From Candidatus Krumholzibacteriia bacterium (lineage in GTDB: Bacteria; Krumholzibacteriota; Krumholzibacteriia; LZORAL124-64-63), in the NCBI GenBank assembly GCA_016744705.1, contig JADGDU010000022.1, forward strand, positions 1-64,000: a stretch of DNA of 64,000 bases, written 5' to 3'. The notes below the pieces were generated by a model. That model saw nothing but the letters and a program-made list of their open reading frames with translations, had not been told where the DNA came from and searched no databases. This document shows, piece by piece, positions 1-10,700 of this stretch. A program made the position numbers and the translations under genes. Position 1 is the first letter of the stretch. Every line of letters starts with the position of its first letter.

Positions 1-459
1 GATGGGGTGCGTTTCACGCCTCTGAATGAGCGCTGGGTCCTGGCGGGGCGGATGCGTGCCGGAGCCAGCCAGCCCTTGGCCGATTCCTCAGATCTGGTGG
101 CCAACCGTCGCTTTTATGCCGGTGGTTATAATAGCATGCGCGGTTATGAACGACGTAATTTGGGGCCCAAGGATTCGGCGGGAGACCCACGCGGGGGCCA
201 GTTTGTAGCCTTGGCCGGATTAGAGTTGCGCTTTCCATTGCTGGGGATGCTGGAAGGCGCTGTTTTTGTGGATTCTGGGCAGGTTTGGCGTGAGGCTACG
301 GAAGTGGCCCTGGATACCATCAGTGCTGCCACCGGATTGGCCCTCGATTTGATCACTCCTTTGGGTCCGTTGCGTTTGTCTTATGCTGTCAACAACATCA
401 ACCGTCAGGAAAATGAACCCCGCGACAAATGGCTCTTCGGGATTGGTTACCCATGGTAA
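1..459 (+). CDS. tamA: TamA/BamA-family outer-membrane barrel protein (3' part only)
   Basis: The reading frame is open from base 1, so the 5' part lies outside the window and the GTG at base 7 is internal. The visible 152 residues form the C-terminal half of an Omp85-family 16-stranded barrel. They contain the loop motif RFYAGGYNSMRGYE, which corresponds to the conserved L6 'RGY/RGF' element. The alternating hydrophobic strands end with an aromatic terminal residue (IGYPW), the usual beta-signal recognised by the Bam complex. Established knowledge: TamA inserts into the outer membrane and works with TamB in moving lipids and/or assembling outer-membrane proteins. The next gene is tamB and overlaps the 3' end, which favours TamA over BamA. 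The POTRA domains cannot be seen here. Confidence 0.85.
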   Translation, partial: DGVRFTPLNERWVLAGRMRAGASQPLADSSDLVANRRFYAGGYNSMRGYERRNLGPKDSAGDPRGGQFVALAGLELRFPLLGMLEGAVFVDSGQVWREATEVALDTISAATGLALDLITPLGPLRLSYAVNNINRQENEPRDKWLFGIGYPW

Positions 460-3400
460 TCCGTTTATCCAACATGAACCCTCGCTTAAAAAGGGTACTG
501 AGCCAGGGATGGCGCCTGCTGCGTGGATTGTTACTGGTCGTATTGGTGGTCGTTCTACTGGTTCTGTTGGTGGTGAGCCTTCCGCCCACGCGCGGCGCCC
601 TGGTGAAGGTTCTGTTTGGGCAGGCTCACCGTTTCCTACCTGGGGAATTGACCGTGGAAGATGTCTCCTGGCCCCAGTTGGGACGCCTGGAATTGGAGGG
701 CGTGGTGTGGCGAGTGTCCACCGGCGATACCTTGGCTCAGTTAGAGCATCTTGCCGTGGACGTGGATCTTCAGGCTTTACGCCAACGGGATCTTTTGGTG
801 AGAGAGCTCGATTTGGTGGCTGGTCCCGTGGATGTCCCGGCCATACTGAAAATATTTCCCACCCAGGCGGATTCCACTGTCACCCTGGAGCCAGACTCCC
901 TGGCGGTTTCCAAGCCTTTCTTGCGAGAGGGAACTCTACCCTTGGCACCGTCTGTAGCCGTAGAATCCATGCGGGCCACGACCAAGCGCATTCGCGTGAC
1001 CGATGCCCTGATTCTGCAATCCGCAAATTTGACGGCGAATCTGGAAATGAGAGCAGGCCACGGACTGGGCGCAAATGTGATACAAGGCCGGGTGCGTGTG
1101 AATATGCAACAGGATGAAATGATTGTCCTGAATGTCGATTCCCTGGCATTGGCCCTGAACGCCGACGCTCAAAAACGCACGTTCCAATTGGATAGTATGT
1201 TTGTACGGATACCCGAAGCCGGCCCTCTTGCCATCAGGGAGGCCTGGCAGGGGGCAGATCCCGTGAGCCTTCGGGTGGGCGGTCAGGGCCATTGGACAGA
1301 CACCGGGCTGGATTTTGAATTGAAAGGCCAGGGCTTTTTGCCTGGCCCCGATCATGTGCGGCCCTTGCTCCCTGAGGATTTTCCTTCGGAAATTTCCGGT
1401 CCGCTGGTGGGTGGGTTCAATATTGAAGCTTCCATTGCGGATTTAGCGGTGCCCCAACCCACGGGACGGGTGCGTCTGGATTTTTCCCAGACCCAGTGGT
1501 TGGACCGGCTGTTGCTGGTGGCTGCTGTGGATGATGGACGCGCTCAGATTGATACTCTGAATGTGGCCTTGGCAGGGGCCCGACTGGCTATTTCGGGCAC
1601 CGTGGATTCCACTTCAGTGGATGCCCGGGTTGAGGCAGGCTTAGATGACCCAACTCTGCTGCATCTCTTGGGTGGTCCAGCCCTGGCTGGTGCCGATGCC
1701 CGATTGGATTTACAGGCTACAGTGAAAGGAACCTGGCCTGTGCCGGATGTGAATCTGGATCTGGTGGCTTCCGCTCGCACTGCAGACATTGATGTACCCG
1801 ACCTCAACTGCCGCATCCGCACGCAAAACCGCCTGGCTGATGTGACGCTGAAACTGGACCAGGGAATGACCACCGGGGCCGTGGTTTTGGATTCTCTCCA
1901 GTTGAATTGGGCGGGTGATTTGTCTCGGCCCGATTCCCTGAGCCACCGCTTTGCTTTGGGAGCCTGGTCACCCATGGGGCGGGTGTCTCTCGGCGGCACC
2001 GGCACTATTGATACTGTGCGCACCATCATCCTCGACTCCCTGGTGGTCGTGGGGCTGGATAGCACTATGCGCACGGAAAAACCGGCCACCATTATCTCCG
2101 GGCCAGGCCCGAAAGATCTGGTGGTCAAAGATTTCCAATTGGAAGGTAGCCTGGGAACGGTCGCCTTGGATTGTAGCATGGGCCAATCGGGACTCACTCT
2201 GGGAGTGGTAGTCGATTTGTTGATGAAAGAATCATTTCTCATGCATGTGGCTCCCAATGAAATGTGGCAACGGGGGGGCGGCACCGACCTCTCAATCCAG
2301 GCAAATATTGACTTGGAAGGTAGCAACGAAGGACCTGTCTTTACGGGCCAAGCCGGTGCGGCCCTGTTGCCTCATCGGGATGATCCGTCTATGGGTGTGG
2401 ATCTGGATTTCTATCTTGTTCGCGGTGATTCCAGTGGGCTGGGTGCCGATTTAATAATTCATGCCCAGGACACTTCTCTTCTGACGGGAAATTTCCGATG
2501 GCCTGGCCAGCCCAATATGGAAACGGGCCAATGGATCCCGGATCCCCAGCGTGGTCTGGAAGTGCACTTCCCCGATCAAACGTTCGATTTGACGCAACTG
2601 AACCAGGTCATGCCCCCGGAAGTTTCCCTGGCTGGGATGTTGTCCTTTGGTGGCGAAGTGAGGGAAGAAGCTCATGGAAATTCCGCTGAAGGAACTTCCG
2701 AAACGGACTCCTTTTTGCAGAGCGCCGCCATTGGCGCACACCTGGGTATCAATAAGCTGGAGGTGGCTTTGCCCAATCGGTCGAGGGTGGCCCTGCGAGT
2801 CGATACCAAGGTTGAAGGAACCGTAGCCGAGCCCATGATCACCGGGGAGATTGAAGTGATATCGGGATATGTCCGCATTCCGGAAATGCCCCGGTCTCTC
2901 TTGGCTGTTGAAGGTGAATCGATGTTGTGGCAGGCCATGCAGGAGGCCCAAGCAGGAGAGGATTCTCTGGCCACACCGGATCCTCTCTTTCCGGATGATC
3001 AAGGCCCTGGTATGGAGGCAGCCCAGCCATTGTTCATTCCTGAAATGAACCTGAAATTGGAAATGCCAGGCAATATGATTGTCAATGGCTTCGGGTTGAA
3101 TGTAGAACTGGAAGGGAGTTTGGTGGCCACCAGAGGCGAGGACTTTGAAGGGACAGCCATGGTGGTGCTGGCGGGGCATGCAGGTGTGCGCCAGGGAACA
3201 TTAAAATTCATGAACAATATTTTCGAGGTGGAGAAAGCCGACATCCGTTTCAACAATGCGGCACCACCCAATCCCCATATGGATGTTCAGTTGATGTCGG
3301 ATATTTCCGGCTATACAATTTACCTGAAAGTTTCCGGTTTTGCTGATGATCCGTTGATCGAATTGACCTCCGAGCCGGACATGAACGAAGCGGATATTAT

Positions 3401-3794
3401 TGCCGTGCTCCTGTTCGGCCAACCGGCCAATGATCTGGACAACGACCAGCGTGGCCGGGCCTCAGAGGAGAACGATCCGGGTGCCCAATTGAGGGAGAAT
3501 CTGGCAGCCATGGCGGTCATGTTTGGCGGAGCAGGCATCCAAAACCAAGTGTCCAATACCTTAGGTGTGGACATGGTGGAAATGGGCTCCGATTCCAGTG
3601 GCGATAGCACCATTATGGTGGGTAAATTTATCACTCCGAAAGTGCTGCTGAAGTACAACCAGTCGCTGGAAAAGAGCGGCACCTATTTCATGACCATGGA
3701 GTACAGGCTGAGCCAGTATTTTAAATTGATATCCACTTATGGTCAGGGGGAAGAAGCCTCGGGCCTGGAGTTGAAATGGACTCGCCGTTATTAA
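453..3794 (+). CDS. tamB: Translocation and assembly module protein TamB (DUF490)
   Basis: A protein of about 1113 residues with a basic N-terminus, one strongly hydrophobic anchor (about residues 22-41, rich in L/V) and then a very long beta-rich body with regular short strands. This is the AsmA-like bridge architecture that spans the periplasm. The last 300 residues carry the TamB C-terminal domain: a 'GTLKFMNNIFEVEKADIRF' stretch, then 'VSGFADDPLIELTSEPDMNEADIIAVLLFG', written here only in part. Its partner TamA is encoded just upstream, and the two genes overlap. Three in-frame ATGs (429, 453, 474) are possible. I chose 453, which overlaps the tamA stop by 7 bases and has a weak GGGA upstream; 429 would add eight residues. 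Length is typical of TamB. Confidence 0.9.
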   Translation: MVIRLSNMNPRLKRVLSQGWRLLRGLLLVVLVVVLLVLLVVSLPPTRGALVKVLFGQAHRFLPGELTVEDVSWPQLGRLELEGVVWRVSTGDTLAQLEHLAVDVDLQALRQRDLLVRELDLVAGPVDVPAILKIFPTQADSTVTLEPDSLAVSKPFLREGTLPLAPSVAVESMRATTKRIRVTDALILQSANLTANLEMRAGHGLGANVIQGRVRVNMQQDEMIVLNVDSLALALNADAQKRTFQLDSMFVRIPEAGPLAIREAWQGADPVSLRVGGQGHWTDTGLDFELKGQGFLPGPDHVRPLLPEDFPSEISGPLVGGFNIEASIADLAVPQPTGRVRLDFSQTQWLDRLLLVAAVDDGRAQIDTLNVALAGARLAISGTVDSTSVDARVEAGLDDPTLLHLLGGPALAGADARLDLQATVKGTWPVPDVNLDLVASARTADIDVPDLNCRIRTQNRLADVTLKLDQGMTTGAVVLDSLQLNWAGDLSRPDSLSHRFALGAWSPMGRVSLGGTGTIDTVRTIILDSLVVVGLDSTMRTEKPATIISGPGPKDLVVKDFQLEGSLGTVALDCSMGQSGLTLGVVVDLLMKESFLMHVAPNEMWQRGGGTDLSIQANIDLEGSNEGPVFTGQAGAALLPHRDDPSMGVDLDFYLVRGDSSGLGADLIIHAQDTSLLTGNFRWPGQPNMETGQWIPDPQRGLEVHFPDQTFDLTQLNQVMPPEVSLAGMLSFGGEVREEAHGNSAEGTSETDSFLQSAAIGAHLGINKLEVALPNRSRVALRVDTKVEGTVAEPMITGEIEVISGYVRIPEMPRSLLAVEGESMLWQAMQEAQAGEDSLATPDPLFPDDQGPGMEAAQPLFIPEMNLKLEMPGNMIVNGFGLNVELEGSLVATRGEDFEGTAMVVLAGHAGVRQGTLKFMNNIFEVEKADIRFNNAAPPNPHMDVQLMSDISGYTIYLKVSGFADDPLIELTSEPDMNEADIIAVLLFGQPANDLDNDQRGRASEENDPGAQLRENLAAMAVMFGGAGIQNQVSNTLGVDMVEMGSDSSGDSTIMVGKFITPKVLLKYNQSLEKSGTYFMTMEYRLSQYFKLISTYGQGEEASGLELKWTRRY

Positions 3795-3811
3795 CCCCCT
3801 GGATCAGGGGG
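3795..3811. terminator. Short GC hairpin between convergent tamB and glgX
   Basis: CCCCCTG-GAT-CAGGGGG is a perfect 7-bp stem with a 3-base loop. It begins one base after the tamB stop and lies 14 bases past the glgX stop on the other strand. No T-run follows on either strand, so intrinsic termination would be weak. It may block convergent transcription. Confidence 0.3.
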
Positions 3812-3824
3812 GGGACTCGTCAGC

Positions 3825-5894
3825 TCACTTGGAAATGAAAACGGCCGCACTCTTGGAAACGAGTAAAACAACTTCTTCAGTCATAACAGCTGCTTTGCGG
3901 AAGTCTTGAAAGTCCTGGGTGGCAGGTTCTGAGGTTTTGATGATTTGATGCCACCGGGAATTGGAAGGCGGTGGGGGCAGGTGGAACGTCTGGTTCTTCT
4001 GGTCGGCATTGAATAGGACCAGAACTCCGGGACCATCATCGGAGGCATTCAGGCTGTAAGCTATGCAGTGCGACTCCGGCGTCCAATCGGGTTGCTTGGG
4101 ATTCAAGCCATGCCAGGTGATGTCTCCTTCTTTCTCGGGGCTGGTGGCAAACCAGAAACGATCCTCCTGCAAGACTCTCAACTGTCTCGTAACATTAATC
4201 AATTGGCGAACAAAATGCAGTAAGTCTGCATTCTCTTGCACTGCATCCCAGTCCAACCAATTGCGTTCGTTGTCCTGGTTCCAAGGATTGTTGTTTCCCT
4301 GTCTTGTATGCCTGATTTCGTCGCCCATGAGGATCATGGGAGTGCCGTGGGAAAGAAAAAGAAGCACCAGGTAATTGCGAATCTGTCTCTGGCGCAGAGA
4401 GTCGATTGTCTCATCTGTGGTGGGGCCTTCAACGCCGTGGTTGAAGCTGATATTGTTGTTGCTGCCGTCGCGGTTATCTTCCCCGTTTTCGCTGTTGTCT
4501 TTCTGGTTATAACTCACCAGATCATTGAGGCAGAAGCCATCGTGGCAGGTTACAAAGTTGATGCTATGAAAGGGCACTTCATGGGGAGCAGACATTAGGT
4601 CGGGACTGCCCACAATGCGTCCCATGATGTTTTCAATGGTGCTGGGATCACCCCGCCAAAAGGAGCGGGCATGATCTCGGAACGGGCCATTCCATTCAGC
4701 AAACTGATCGCCGGGAAACGATCCCACCTGATAGAGTCCAGCCGCATCCCAGGCTTCAGCTATGAGGGTGGTGCCGGCCAGAATGGGGTCGTTGTTGATG
4801 GCCTCAATCAAAGGTGGGTTGGGCAGAGGGCTGCCGTCTGAGTCTCGGGTTAAGGCCGAAGCCAGATCAAAGCGAAATCCGTCCACATGCATTTCCTGAA
4901 CCCAGTAATGCAAGCTGTCGAGAATCATGCGGGCGGCCACGGAACCGTTGGCGTTGACCGTATTGCCGCAGCCGGTAAAATCGGCATACCCGGAGTGAGA
5001 TTCATCCAGGAGATAATAGTCTTTGTTGCTCAAGCCCCGCCAACTGAGGAGAGGGCCATCGATCCCACCTTCGGTTGTGTGGTTGAATACCACGTCGAGG
5101 ATGATTCTGATGCCTGCGCTGTGAAGCGCTTTGACCAAATCGCGGAATTCATCCACGGCACCACAGGCCGTACTGTCGCTGCTGTATTGTTGGTGAGGTG
5201 CAAAGAACCCCAAGCTGCTATAGCCCCAGACATTAGTGAAACCGGGAGGGGCATCCTGGGGGTCATATTGGTGAACAGGTAGAAGTTCTACAGCCGTGAT
5301 ACCCAAATCTTTCAAATAGGGAATTTTTTCCCTGAACCCGGCGTACGTTCCCCGCAAGGCAGGAGGCAATCCGCTGGAGGGAGATTTGGTGAAACCGGAG
5401 ACATGCATTTCATAGATGATTTCCCGGCCTGCAGGTTTGGGCAAGGGTTGGTCGCCTTGCCAATCATAGAGATCGTTATTGACCACCACGCTGCGCAGGG
5501 CGTGCCCTGAATTTTCACCTTGAGCCCTGGCGGCATTACGGTCGTAATTTTCCCAACCGGCAGTGGCTCGGCCGTAGGGGTCTAGAATCACCTTGTCACC
5601 ATCAAACAGGTGGCCCTTTTTCGGTTGGTGGGGGCCCCGGGCACGCCATGCATAAACTTGGCCGTGTTTAACACCCTTAAGCATTACATGCCAATAGTTT
5701 GCGGTTCTGTGTTTGGCCGGGTCGAGGACAAATGTGTGGGCCGGGTGGGGGCTGTTCGGCTCCTCGAAGAGCAGCAAATCAACACCGAGGGCATCGGGGC
5801 AAAAAATGGAAAAATTGACTCCATCCTCTTGGCAGGTGGCACCGAGGGGATATGCTTTTCCTGCATGGGTATGGTTTTCAAGTGATCGGTGCAA
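3825..5894 (-). CDS. glgX: Glycogen debranching enzyme GlgX / isoamylase-type (GH13)
   Basis: A 689-residue cytoplasmic enzyme, predicted to cleave alpha-1,6 branches of glycogen-like glucan. The N-terminal CBM48 region (about 15-110: 'YPLGATCQEDGVNFSIF') is followed by a GH13 barrel. The family catalytic residues are visible: nucleophile D343 in DGFRFDLA, acid/base E380 in LIAEAWD, and transition-state D452 in FVTCHDGF. Also present are IILDVVFNHT (conserved region I) and NGEDNRDGSNNN, which is typical of the GlgX/TreX subgroup. The C-terminal beta domain ends near the stop. The start codon appears to be TTG with AAGGCAGG about six bases upstream; there is no ATG nearby, and the family's 'PLG' start lies only 15 residues in. 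It is monocistronic, convergent with tamB and divergent from the PilZ gene. No other glycogen genes are in the window. Confidence 0.92.
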   Translation of the reverse strand: MHRSLENHTHAGKAYPLGATCQEDGVNFSIFCPDALGVDLLLFEEPNSPHPAHTFVLDPAKHRTANYWHVMLKGVKHGQVYAWRARGPHQPKKGHLFDGDKVILDPYGRATAGWENYDRNAARAQGENSGHALRSVVVNNDLYDWQGDQPLPKPAGREIIYEMHVSGFTKSPSSGLPPALRGTYAGFREKIPYLKDLGITAVELLPVHQYDPQDAPPGFTNVWGYSSLGFFAPHQQYSSDSTACGAVDEFRDLVKALHSAGIRIILDVVFNHTTEGGIDGPLLSWRGLSNKDYYLLDESHSGYADFTGCGNTVNANGSVAARMILDSLHYWVQEMHVDGFRFDLASALTRDSDGSPLPNPPLIEAINNDPILAGTTLIAEAWDAAGLYQVGSFPGDQFAEWNGPFRDHARSFWRGDPSTIENIMGRIVGSPDLMSAPHEVPFHSINFVTCHDGFCLNDLVSYNQKDNSENGEDNRDGSNNNISFNHGVEGPTTDETIDSLRQRQIRNYLVLLFLSHGTPMILMGDEIRHTRQGNNNPWNQDNERNWLDWDAVQENADLLHFVRQLINVTRQLRVLQEDRFWFATSPEKEGDITWHGLNPKQPDWTPESHCIAYSLNASDDGPGVLVLFNADQKNQTFHLPPPPSNSRWHQIIKTSEPATQDFQDFRKAAVMTEEVVLLVSKSAAVFISK

Positions 5895-6104
5895 AAAAGA
5901 CCTGCCTTTGGGAGGTGTTGATGATATCCAAGATAACCTCGAGACCGCCCTGGGTCATCATCAAATCCACTTCTGAAATATTATTGAAATTGAAGGTTAA
6001 TGCAGTGGGTGAGTTGTCGATATAGCGGAAAGAGAATCTTCACTCGAGCTGCAGGTTGCGGCCAAAGTGTATTTGAAGAGTTTGATGCCCAACAGGATTA
6101 CAGA

Positions 6105-7391
6105 ATGCTTTTACAGACCCTTAAAACACTGATTAAGGCAGGCACCAGCGCTTTGCGAAGCACTTGTGGTGTCTCTGTGAGCGAAGAGCATATCACTCAG
6201 ATACGCCAGGGACATCTCTCTTTCCCCTCTCTGGGAGAGTTGAAGTTCAGCGGCGGGACTCTGACACAGGTTTATTTGGGATGTGACGAATCTTTGGGCG
6301 ATCAGCTGGCGGAAAAGGTCGGTCCTGCCACACAGCAAACGGGCTTGCAAGTTTTACCTGAGAAGTTGCGGGAATGCATTGTAGAGGAAATGGACACCCG
6401 CCGTCCCCGTGGCTGGGTGGAAAATCAGGAGAGGGATATTGTCAAAATCCACAGTGGAGGAAACCGCAGTTTTGGATTCCGCTTTCAGACCGATAGCGGG
6501 CAGTTTTATCTGATGGCTGAGGTTCCTTCCCGTGCAGAGTTGGATTTGGCCAAAGGCGGAGAATTCATTGCTTCCATGGTGGCCACCTATTTCCCAAAAG
6601 GGTGGTTCAATCATGAGGTTTTAAAATCCTTACCATTTATTGATAACTTCCTGGTCTTTCTGCGCAAAACAGAAGTCGATATTCAGGTGGAAGTGCCTGG
6701 TGAAAACGAGATGAACCAAGTCCACACTGGCGTTCTTCTTGAATCTGGAAATTTTGAACAACGGCGGGCGCTGTGTGTGAGCATTGATGATTCAGACCCA
6801 GACGGGCACATCTGGAAACAAGGGGATGTGATCAAAGCTCGGGTGGGAGTTCAGGACCGAGCTCTTATCTTTTTCGCCAAATATCTGGGATCCGGAGATT
6901 ATCCTGTTCATGGTTCAGCCACCATCAAGTGCGTTTATTTCTCTCTTCCTGCTGAATTGAAAGTAGAGCAACGCCGGCGAGCATTCCGTATTAACCCCCC
7001 CGAAACAATTTCCGTGGAAATGGAATTCTCAACGGAAGAATCTCCAGTTAATCCGTTCATAACAGGGCGTTTGGCGGATCTTAGTTTTTCCGGTGCGCGC
7101 ATCATGGCTGACCGGGAAACGCTGATCAATGGCTTGCAGGATAGAACTCATGTTTTGTGCCGGGTGTATTTTCCCGATGAGTCGAAACCATTAGAAATTG
7201 TGGGTGTCATTCGCCGGGCCAGCACCAGAATGGTGGACCGGGATTGCAAGCAGGATGAAATCGGTTTGGAGTTCCTGATCAAAAAAGACAATGATCGGGA
7301 TGCTCTGGAATTCATTCGGCAATATGTCTTGTCCCAACAGCGGAACTGGCTCTCTCAACGAGTTCATGTGGCTGGCGTGGATCAGTGGTGA
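6105..7391 (+). CDS. PilZ-domain (c-di-GMP-binding) protein
   Basis: A 428-residue cytoplasmic protein. The C-terminal PilZ domain carries both ligand motifs: RRAFR (RxxxR, R291 and R295) and DLSFSG (D/NxSxxG, D325-S327-G330). The stretch in front of it (about 185-285) resembles the YcgR/PilZN beta-barrel that precedes PilZ in flagellar-brake and pilus proteins. The first 150 residues look like a CheC/CheX-type alpha-beta domain, but I cannot confirm this. I chose the ATG at 6105 because AGGA lies seven bases upstream; an in-frame ATG at 6000 would add 35 residues of low-complexity, unconserved look. The family role is to change motility, adhesion or export when c-di-GMP rises. The partner here is unknown, and no diguanylate cyclase is in the window. 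Confidence 0.8.
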   Translation: MLLQTLKTLIKAGTSALRSTCGVSVSEEHITQIRQGHLSFPSLGELKFSGGTLTQVYLGCDESLGDQLAEKVGPATQQTGLQVLPEKLRECIVEEMDTRRPRGWVENQERDIVKIHSGGNRSFGFRFQTDSGQFYLMAEVPSRAELDLAKGGEFIASMVATYFPKGWFNHEVLKSLPFIDNFLVFLRKTEVDIQVEVPGENEMNQVHTGVLLESGNFEQRRALCVSIDDSDPDGHIWKQGDVIKARVGVQDRALIFFAKYLGSGDYPVHGSATIKCVYFSLPAELKVEQRRRAFRINPPETISVEMEFSTEESPVNPFITGRLADLSFSGARIMADRETLINGLQDRTHVLCRVYFPDESKPLEIVGVIRRASTRMVDRDCKQDEIGLEFLIKKDNDRDALEFIRQYVLSQQRNWLSQRVHVAGVDQW

Positions 7392-7726
7392 TTTTGGCCT
7401 GATCCAACAATCTTCAGTTATTCCCTGCTTTCTCTCTCTAAGTAATCCTTTCTCAGTACTTTACATGGATTTGTGACATCGAGGGCCATTGCCGGGTGGT
7501 TTGGCTCAAATAGGGATCAAATTCTCAACAATGGTCCTTCAAAAGAAGTTTTGGGGAACAATGAGGAATCATGAACTATGGCACGAGCTTTGCGGTTTGA
7601 TACTTAACAAGATCCAAAGCGATGCTGAGGGGCCCTACGGGGAACTTTGGGGGAGCGGAGGATGGCATTTTGCAACAATAGATATATCAACCAAGGCAAA
7701 AACCCCTAGCAAGGCAGCTGTTTCTG
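7392..7726 (+). other. Gene-less leader before the giant surface-protein cassette
   Basis: 335 bases without a convincing gene. A short inverted repeat GGATCAG/CTGATCC (7379-7405) straddles the PilZ stop, and CCAAAG/CTTTGG (7614-7650) could form a leader hairpin. I do not recognise a riboswitch class. An open frame at 7489-7815 runs into the next gene in another frame and has no protein-like features. The length fits a 5' untranslated region for the large cassette downstream. Confidence 0.3.
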
Positions 7727-10700
7727 ATGAATGGAATGACTCAAAAACACATTATGATCCTGGTGTCGGCATTGATCCTCAATGTTTGTATGGCCAGTTC
7801 CGCCCTCGCTTTTGACCATCTGGAGTTGACCGTCGTCAGCCCCCACATGGTGGGCGGATTCCCTGCGGTCACCGTGGAAACAGATTTCAGCGTCAACGTG
7901 CGCGCCGTCAACGGTGATGGCAGCACGGATGTCAACGCTAATTTCATCCACGCCCAGCTCAGTTCGCCCGATGTGGCGGCTGTGTTGCCAGGTTCTGTAT
8001 ATCTGGTCAACGGTGAATACCAATTTGATTCTTTGCGTTTCCTGGCCGATGGCCAACCGGTGCGCTTGCGCGTGGCCGATGCTGATGATGGATCCGTTCC
8101 CGCAGCGGAAGTGGCCATCAACTGTTATAACTATGTAGACCATTTTGATCTCAGTGTTCCGGCCGGCGACAAATTTGTGGCTCAGGCCATTAATATCACG
8201 TTGACCGCCCGCGACAGTGAAGGCGTGGCTGTGCTTAACTTCCAGGACGACGTTGTTCTGGATGCTCTCGTGGGTAATTTCCCCACCGGCCCTAGCATGT
8301 CCGTCAACGGTGTGGGGTTCGCCAATGGGCAGATCACTTCGGCCGTCACCTTCTGGGGCACCGACCCCATCACCAGCGAAAACGAATTGACCGTTACCAA
8401 CTCGGTTGTTTATCCCGGCCAGTCTTCGGCTGCCGAGGGTGTGGCGACTATCACTCCTTTGCGTCCCGGCTCTCTCGACGGCATCGTTTTGCTGCTTCCC
8501 GGTGAAACGCTGACCCCTGGTGTTAGCCCTGGTAAAAGCGGAACTCCCAACAACCAAACCAGTGGCCAAAATTTCGGTAGCATCAGTGTGTATGCCACGG
8601 ATGAATATTGGAATCCCATTGAACCAGCCGCTTTGCCTACTCTCAGTTTTACCAGTGATGATCCCAGTGGCGGCGTCATCTTGCCCATCGGGGGATTGAT
8701 GGGTGGTAACCCGGAATCCAGTTTGAGCAGTACCTTGATTCGTTCAGGAACCACTCGCCTGACGGCCACCGCCAGTGGCGAAGTCAACGGTTCCAGTCGC
8801 AGCGATGTTGTGATCAACCCCCAGGGATTGCATCACTTTGAATTTGATGCCGGCGTTTGGAATCCAGGGGACTCGCAAGTCACCACCATTCCTTTTAACA
8901 TCCGCATTTACGCCCGTGATTCCAACGACAACCTCTTCCCCTTAAATGGCGCCGTCAGTTTGCGCGTGCGCATCGGCGCATCAGACGAAAGTGCCGATTA
9001 TATTCTGACCAACAATTCCACCTTTGTAGATGGGCAGTTGGACGCTCAAATCCAGGTTACCAAGCGTGGCTTTAGCGCGTATCTAATTGTTGATAGCGGA
9101 GTTGTGGGCGAATCTTCAGCATTCCAGGTGAACGCTGGACCCTGTGAAAAAATTCTGCTTTCTTTGCCGGGTGAAACCTGGGTCAATGGTTTGAATGATG
9201 AAAATTTCAGTGGTAATCAGGGCACACCCAACGCGGTGGTGGCCGGTGCTCTCATCAACCCCATGACCATCCGTCCCGTCGATCGTTACAACAACTTGGC
9301 TCCGGGAAATAGAAATGTCACTTTGAGCTGCCCTTCGGGTTATTTTGAATTGCCCGATTATCCTGGCAACGTGGTGAACATCAACAACCCCACCGACATT
9401 TCAGTCATCCTTCGTTCTGCTGACCAGCTGCAGTACCTGCGGGCCGAATCCAGCGGTATCAATGCCAACGATTCCAGTGCCGTGATTGTTTCTCCAGGAC
9501 CGTTCTGGCGTATGGTTGTGGAAGCTCCTGGCGAAACTCTGGACCCGGGTATTTTTGATGCCATTGAAGATGATGGAAAAGTTGGCGACCCTGCTGTGCA
9601 GGATGCCGGTGTGCCGTTTGATGTGCGTGTCTTTGCTACGGATGCCTATTGGAATCCCGTCAGTGATGTTGACAATGTTTTGCCCATGTCTCTCGATTTC
9701 TCCAGCACCGACCCCATGGCCGCGCTGCCTGGCAACCCCCAGGAAATCAACGACAATAATGGTGATTTTGAAGTCACTTTGATCACTCTGGCCGACCCCA
9801 ACCACCAAACGGTTCGGGTAGATAATAATGGCGATGGTGTGTTTGCATTGACGACCGTGCCCATGAAAGCCGGCGTCATTGATCACTTTGATATTGGTAT
9901 TAACAGCCGCACTAATCCCACACCCGCTGATGTGCTGGATGACCTTCCAGATCACCGGGCCGGGTCGTTGCTTCCCAACGTGACTCTGATTGCCCGGGAT
10001 GTCTTTGGTAACCATGTGGCTGACTTCGCTGAAAATGTGACCCTGTATGTAAATCATGGCACGGGTATTCTGAATCCTACCGTGGCTGATATGAGTTTGG
10101 GCCTGGGCAGTGGCACTTACAATGGTGCCTGGCGCGGGAACATCCAAATCACTCGGGCGGGGGAGGACATCCGCCTCTACGTGCGTGAAGATACTTACGC
10201 TCACACCGACAGCTCCAATACCTTCGATGTTTTTGCCCAACCCCAGGACTATGCCGATTTGGTAGTTCTTTTGCCTGGCGAAACCCACACTCCGGGCATC
10301 GCTCCTGGTAAAGTTGGATCACCTCTGCCCACCGTGGCCGGAGATCCGGTGGTGGCGACAGTGATCGCCACTGACACCTGGTGGAATCAGGTTTCAGTGC
10401 AACCCCAGGTTCACTTTGAAAGTGATAATTTTTTCCAGATGATTTCGGCCAATGACCAGCAGTTGGACCCTGATGGGACAGCCCAGTTGGATTTGTATTT
10501 CAAGACGGCCACCACCCATCAATTGAGCGCCAGCGATCTGATCATTCCGGCGTACACTGATACCAGTGTCATAGCCGTGGATGCCGGGAGTTTCAACCGC
10601 CTCATGATGCTGCTTCCCGGTGAAGCCGCCGAGCCTGGTGGACCTGAACCTGATGGCAAGATTGGATCACCCATTCCGCAAACCGCCAGTCTGGAGTTTG

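Noticed and set aside
7560..7720. c-di-GMP (GEMM) riboswitch in the leader of the giant-protein cassette
   Set aside because: There are G-rich hairpins and an AAAGC stretch, but the conserved GEMM core and tetraloop receptor are not recognisable.
7489..7815. Open frame of 108 residues before the giant protein
   Set aside because: It overlaps the signal-peptide region of the giant gene in another frame, has no family resemblance and no convincing ribosome site.
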